Positions 6,509 through 8,490 of a stretch of DNA of 8,490 nt are shown piece by piece (position 1 is the stretch's first letter; each line of letters opens with the position of its first letter). This DNA comes from CALWZE01 sp964645785 (GTDB lineage Bacteria; Bacillota; Clostridia; Oscillospirales; Ruminococcaceae): contig CAZYAV010000063.1 in the NCBI GenBank assembly GCA_964645785.1, forward strand, positions 1 to 8,490, written 5' to 3'. Below the pieces are notes generated by a model. That model had not been told where the DNA came from, searched no databases, and worked only from the letters and a program-made list of their open reading frames with translations. The translations under genes and the position numbers were made by a program.

Positions 6509-6538
6509 CCGTGCTGTTTTCCCCGAATGGGTCATCCC

Positions 6539-6670
6539 GGGCTGCACGGCAAAATGAGGACAAGCCAGTCCTCTGCCCTTCCCGCCTGTGTCCGCCTGTT
6601 GTTTCGGCAGAATGCGGGCGGATTCGGCGCCGGGCACAGCGTGCTGCACAACGGAGCCGGAATGCAGCCC
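6539..6670. repeat. 132-bp element with terminal inverted repeats (MITE-like or structured RNA)
   Basis: GGGCTGCA (6539-6546) and TGCAGCCC (6663-6670) are perfect inverted repeats. Pairing continues inward as CGGC (6547-6550) with GCCG (6656-6659) after a 3-nt bulge. The element is flanked directly by TCCC on both sides (6535-6538 and 6671-6674), as a 4-bp target duplication would be. Inside are hairpins GAGGAC/GTCCTC (6556-6561/6568-6573) and TCCGCC/GGCGGA (6591-6596/6617-6622). No credible protein is encoded. Either a small non-autonomous mobile element or a structured RNA would fit; chance is possible. Confidence 0.4.
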
Positions 6671-6673
6671 TCC

Positions 6674-6694
6674 CTGTTTTTGCATAAGAAACAG
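6674..6694. repeat. Palindrome abutting the rpsO -35
   Basis: CTGTTT (6674-6679) and AAACAG (6689-6694) are perfect inverted repeats, extendable by a T-G and a T-A pair to 8 bp around GCATA. The right arm ends on the base before the -35 hexamer. It could be an operator, or a terminator hairpin for transcription arriving from upstream. Confidence 0.35.
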
Positions 6695-6724
6695 TTGCAA
6701 ATTCTCCGCGCAATGTGGTATACT
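6695..6724 (+). promoter_or_regulatory. rpsO promoter (extended -10)
   Basis: TTGCAA (6695-6700) and TATACT (6719-6724) are spaced by 18 nt, with TG at 6716-6717 giving an extended -10. This is the best sigma-A-type promoter in the window. Transcription would start near 6730, giving a leader of about 127 nt before the rpsO ATG. It gives rpsO-pnp a promoter of their own, separate from the infB-ribF genes. Confidence 0.75.
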
Positions 6725-6729
6725 AATTT

Positions 6730-6849
6730 ACGCGCACGCATTGTGCGTGTTTACCCGATTCTCGGCGCCGGGCAAGTGCCTCATGCCCGTTCAGGAACAC
6801 CTGCCGCACCCGCCGCTGTGATTCGGGCGAATGAAATAAAGAAAGGTGA
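6730..6849 (+). promoter_or_regulatory. Structured rpsO leader, possible S15 autoregulatory element
   Basis: The predicted 5' end folds as an 8-bp hairpin (6730-6737/6743-6750, one G-U). Next, CCCGA (6754-6758) can pair with TCGGG (6823-6827), enclosing CGGGCA/TGCCCG (6769-6774/6784-6789) and CAGG/CCTG (6792-6795/6800-6803), a three-way-junction layout. CACCT (6798-6802) could instead pair with AGGTG (6844-6848), part of the rpsO ribosome binding site. S15 feedback on its own leader is known in several bacteria, including a three-way junction in Geobacillus. Assignment here is inference. Confidence 0.45.
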
Positions 6850-6857
6850 ACAGAATC

Positions 6858-7118
6858 ATGCTCAAGGACAAAAAGGAAGTCATCGAAAGTGCGCGTGTGC
6901 ACGAGACCGACACCGGCTCGCCCGAGGTGCAGGTTGCGATTCTCACCAACCGCATCAACCACCTCAACGAGCATCTGGCCGCGCACCCGCACGACCATCA
7001 CTCCCGCCGCGGCCTGCTGAAAATGGTCGGCCAGCGCCGGAACCTGCTCGCTTATCTGCAAAAGAAGGATATCGAGCGGTACCGCGCCCTGATTGCGAAG
7101 CTCGGCCTGCGCAAATAA
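6858..7118 (+). CDS. rpsO: 30S ribosomal protein S15
   Basis: S15 binds the central domain of 16S rRNA early in 30S assembly and contacts the 50S subunit. The protein is 86 aa, close to the usual 88-89. Conserved features: HETDTGSPEVQVAILTNRINHLNEHL (residues 15-40), the rRNA-binding HPHDHHSRRGLLKMVGQRRNLLAYL (43-67), and the C-terminal KKDIERYRALIAKLGLRK. The ATG at 6858 is chosen, with AGGTGA (6844-6849) 8 nt upstream; the in-frame GTG at 6846 lies inside that binding site. The gene has its own promoter and leader and is followed by a strong stem-loop and then pnp, the usual partner. GC returns to the high level of the core genes. Confidence 0.98.
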   Translation: MLKDKKEVIESARVHETDTGSPEVQVAILTNRINHLNEHLAAHPHDHHSRRGLLKMVGQRRNLLAYLQKKDIERYRALIAKLGLRK

Positions 7119-7128
7119 CCACTAAATC

Positions 7129-7160
7129 GGAAGGCAGGCGGCTTCGGCCGTCTGCCTTTC
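7129..7160 (+). terminator. Terminator or attenuator between rpsO and pnp
   Basis: A long stem (core 7133-7142 with 7147-7156, extendable to 7129-7160) has one G-U pair in the core and a C(TTCG)G tetraloop, a very stable RNA loop. It ends in TTTC, a short U-tract. Terminator-like hairpins between rpsO and pnp are known elsewhere; with so short a tail partial readthrough into pnp is likely, and the hairpin would also protect the rpsO 3' end. Confidence 0.7.
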
Positions 7161-7169
7161 AATGCATTC

Positions 7170-7198
7170 CCGCCACGGCTTCGGCCGTAAACGGGCGG
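7170..7198 (+). repeat. Second TTCG hairpin in the pnp leader
   Basis: ACGGC (7175-7179) pairs with GCCGT (7184-7188) around TTCG, extended by CCGCC (7170-7174) with GGCGG (7194-7198) past a 5-nt bulge. The core 13-mer CGGCTTCGGCCGT is an exact copy of that in the preceding hairpin (7139-7151 and 7176-7188). TTTGGATTTT follows, so it could be a second weak terminator. Confidence 0.5.
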
Positions 7199-7215
7199 TT
7201 TGGATTTTAGCGATG

Positions 7216-7258
7216 AATTGAGCTTTTTTCGCTTTGCGGCCGCAAAAAAGGCTGAATT
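7216..7258 (+). promoter_or_regulatory. Long imperfect hairpin in pnp leader (possible RNase III site)
   Basis: Arms 7216-7232 and 7242-7258 pair over 17 positions: 14 Watson-Crick pairs, one G-U and two mismatches, around a 9-nt loop. It lies about 60 nt before the pnp start. In Escherichia coli a double-stranded pnp leader is cut by RNase III as the first step of PNPase autoregulation; this hairpin is in the matching place. The role here is inference by analogy. Confidence 0.45.
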
Positions 7259-7268
7259 AGTTGCTGAA

Positions 7269-7303
7269 CTCCAAACGGCCTGTTCATCAAAAAAGTTTGG
7301 AGG
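7269..7303 (+). promoter_or_regulatory. Hairpin covering the pnp ribosome binding site
   Basis: CTCCAAAC (7269-7276) is perfectly complementary to GTTTGGAG (7295-7302), which contains most of the GGAGG Shine-Dalgarno sequence (7299-7303). The 8-bp stem has an 18-nt loop. When formed, it would hide the site and repress pnp translation. The binding site is 13 nt from the ATG, longer than normal. No other in-frame start is available nearer. Confidence 0.55.
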
Positions 7304-7316
7304 TTTCTTTTGCTGT

Positions 7317-8490
7317 ATGTTTGACAATTACCGTGTGTTTGAAACAGAGCTTGCCGGCCGCCCCCTCAAGGTCGAGACCGGCAAAATGTGCGGCCTGGCC
7401 AACGGCGCCTGCCTTGTGCGGTACGGCGAAACGGTTGTGCTGTGCACCGCCACCATGAGCGCGAAGCCCCGCGACGGCATCGACTTTTTCCCGCTGTCGG
7501 TGGATTTTGAGGAAAAGCTGTATTCGGTCGGCAAAATTCCGGGCAGCTTCCTGCGCCGCGAGGGTCGTCCGTCCGAAAAGGCCATCCTGACCTCCCGTGT
7601 GGTCGACCGCCCCATGCGCCCGCTTTTCCCGAAGGACATGCGCAACGACGTCTCGATTGTCATGACCGTCATGTCAGTCGACCCCGACTGCCTGCCCGAG
7701 ATTGCGGGTATGATTGGCGCGTCCATTGCGGTGACCATTTCGGATATTCCCTGGAACGGCCCCATTTCGGGGGTGAGCGTCGGCCTGGTGGACGGCGAGA
7801 TTGTCGTCAACCCAACCGCCACGCAGCGCAAGGTCTCCGACCTCAGCCTGACCGTCGCGAGCTCGGCCAAAAAGGTCGTCATGATCGAGGCGGGCGCGAA
7901 CGAGGTGGACAACGCCACCATGCTCAAGGCCATCAAAATCGCCGACGAGGCTAACAAAAAGGTGGTCTCGTTCATCCTCTCCATCCAGCAGGCCATCGGC
8001 AAGGAGAAGATCCCCTTCGAGTCCCAGGAAGTGCCGCACGAGATGTACGAGGCGGTCGAAAAAATGGCGATTGACAAGGTGCGCGCGGCGATGGACACCG
8101 ACGACAAGACGGTGCGCGACGCGGCGCTCAAGCCCATTTACGACGAGGTTCACGCCGCGCTGGACGAGCAGTACCCCGAAGAGGAGGCCAAGCTGGACGA
8201 GTGCCTGTACAAGCTGCAAAAATACGTCGTGCGCCGCTGGCTGCTGGACGACAACAAGCGGGTTGACGGGCGCGGCATCAACGAGATGCGGCCGCTTGCG
8301 GCGGAGGTGGACGTGCTGCCTCGCGTGCACGGCAGCGGCCTGTTCACCCGCGGCCAGACCCAGTGCCTGACCGTCGCGACCCTCGGTATGCAGGGCGACG
8401 CGCAGCTGCTGGACGGCATCGACGGCGAGACCGAAAAGCGGTATATGCACCACTACAACTTCCCGAGCTACTCGGTCGGCGAGACCCGCC
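7317..8490 (+). CDS. pnp: Polyribonucleotide nucleotidyltransferase (PNPase), N-terminal part
   Basis: PNPase degrades RNA 3' to 5' by phosphorolysis and is a trimer in the cytoplasm. The frame stays open to the right edge with 391 complete codons of a usual length near 700. The N-terminal RNase PH-like domain shows MFDNYRVFETELAGRPLKVETG, FFPLSVDFEEKLYSVGKIPG, SFLRREGRPSEKAIL and RPMRPLFPK. The all-helical linker follows (about residues 220-310). The second RNase PH domain begins with RVDGRGINEMRPLAAEVDVL and RVHGSGLFTRGQTQ. The catalytic Asp residues of that domain, and the KH and S1 RNA-binding domains, lie beyond the window. ATG 7317 yields the normal N-terminus. Expression is probably controlled through the hairpins between rpsO and this start. 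Confidence 0.97.
   Translation, partial: MFDNYRVFETELAGRPLKVETGKMCGLANGACLVRYGETVVLCTATMSAKPRDGIDFFPLSVDFEEKLYSVGKIPGSFLRREGRPSEKAILTSRVVDRPMRPLFPKDMRNDVSIVMTVMSVDPDCLPEIAGMIGASIAVTISDIPWNGPISGVSVGLVDGEIVVNPTATQRKVSDLSLTVASSAKKVVMIEAGANEVDNATMLKAIKIADEANKKVVSFILSIQQAIGKEKIPFESQEVPHEMYEAVEKMAIDKVRAAMDTDDKTVRDAALKPIYDEVHAALDEQYPEEEAKLDECLYKLQKYVVRRWLLDDNKRVDGRGINEMRPLAAEVDVLPRVHGSGLFTRGQTQCLTVATLGMQGDAQLLDGIDGETEKRYMHHYNFPSYSVGETR

Noticed and set aside
6494..6741. Short - strand frames in the spacer upstream of rpsO
   Set aside because: No start with a good ribosome binding site, biased composition, and overlap with the inverted-repeat element; no family pattern.
6846..6857. GTG as an earlier start for rpsO
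   Set aside because: It lies within the AGGTGA ribosome binding site; ATG 6858 gives the normal S15 N-terminus.
6527..7210. + strand frame of 227 codons running through rpsO
   Set aside because: It is out of frame with rpsO and spans the promoter and leader; the translation is low-complexity.
7320..7325. TTGACA, a perfect -35 hexamer
   Set aside because: It lies inside the first codons of pnp and has no -10-like hexamer 16-18 nt downstream; chance match.
7328..8137. Long open frames on the - strand opposite pnp
   Set aside because: They run antisense to unmistakable PNPase sequence and show low-complexity composition without domains or ribosome binding sites.
1..8490. CRISPR array, tRNA, rRNA, transposase or phage genes
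   Set aside because: No regularly spaced repeats, no tRNA cloverleaf or rRNA sequence, and no mobility protein seen in any plausible frame.

Overview
The window is a GC-rich stretch of a bacterial chromosome carrying the conserved translation and RNA-processing gene cluster infB - (three small DUF1292 genes) - rbfA - nrnA-type DHH phosphoesterase - truB - ribF - [AT-rich insert] - rpsO - pnp, all on the + strand. The gene order, the UPF0473/DUF1292 proteins and the DHH phosphoesterase between rbfA and truB point to a Firmicute of class Clostridia. The high GC of the core genes (about 65-72% in the lines counted by hand) suggests an Oscillospiraceae/Ruminococcaceae-type gut anaerobe. That placement is inference; no 16S or marker search was possible.

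Layout: (1) 2-1342, the 3' part of infB, cut by the window edge. (2) 1343-2456, three consecutive small acidic DUF1292 genes, with strongly structured GC-rich spacers before the first and between the first and second. (3) 2459-5639, a tight set rbfA, nrnA, truB, ribF with overlaps of 8 and 4 nt at two junctions, and a TTG start for truB. (4) 5640-6482, an abrupt drop in GC, a weak terminator and candidate promoter, a two-helix membrane protein of unknown function and a GNAT acetyltransferase; this segment looks acquired. (5) 6483-6857, a gene-free spacer with a 132-bp element bounded by inverted repeats and flanked by TCCC on both sides, then a good extended -10 promoter and a structured leader for rpsO. 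(6) 6858-8490, rpsO, a UUCG-loop terminator or attenuator, a long leader with several hairpins including one that covers the pnp ribosome binding site, and the 5' 391 codons of pnp.

How the genes fit together: IF-2, RbfA, TruB and S15 act in translation initiation, 30S maturation and tRNA modification. NrnA and PNPase degrade RNA and nanoRNA. RibF makes FMN and FAD. The core is housekeeping. The accessory interest lies in the DUF1292 triplet, the AT-rich insert between ribF and rpsO, the inverted-repeat element, and the leaders of rpsO and pnp. I saw no CRISPR array, tRNA, rRNA, transposase or phage gene, and no convincing gene on the - strand. Nothing here is clearly a new defence or biosynthetic system.
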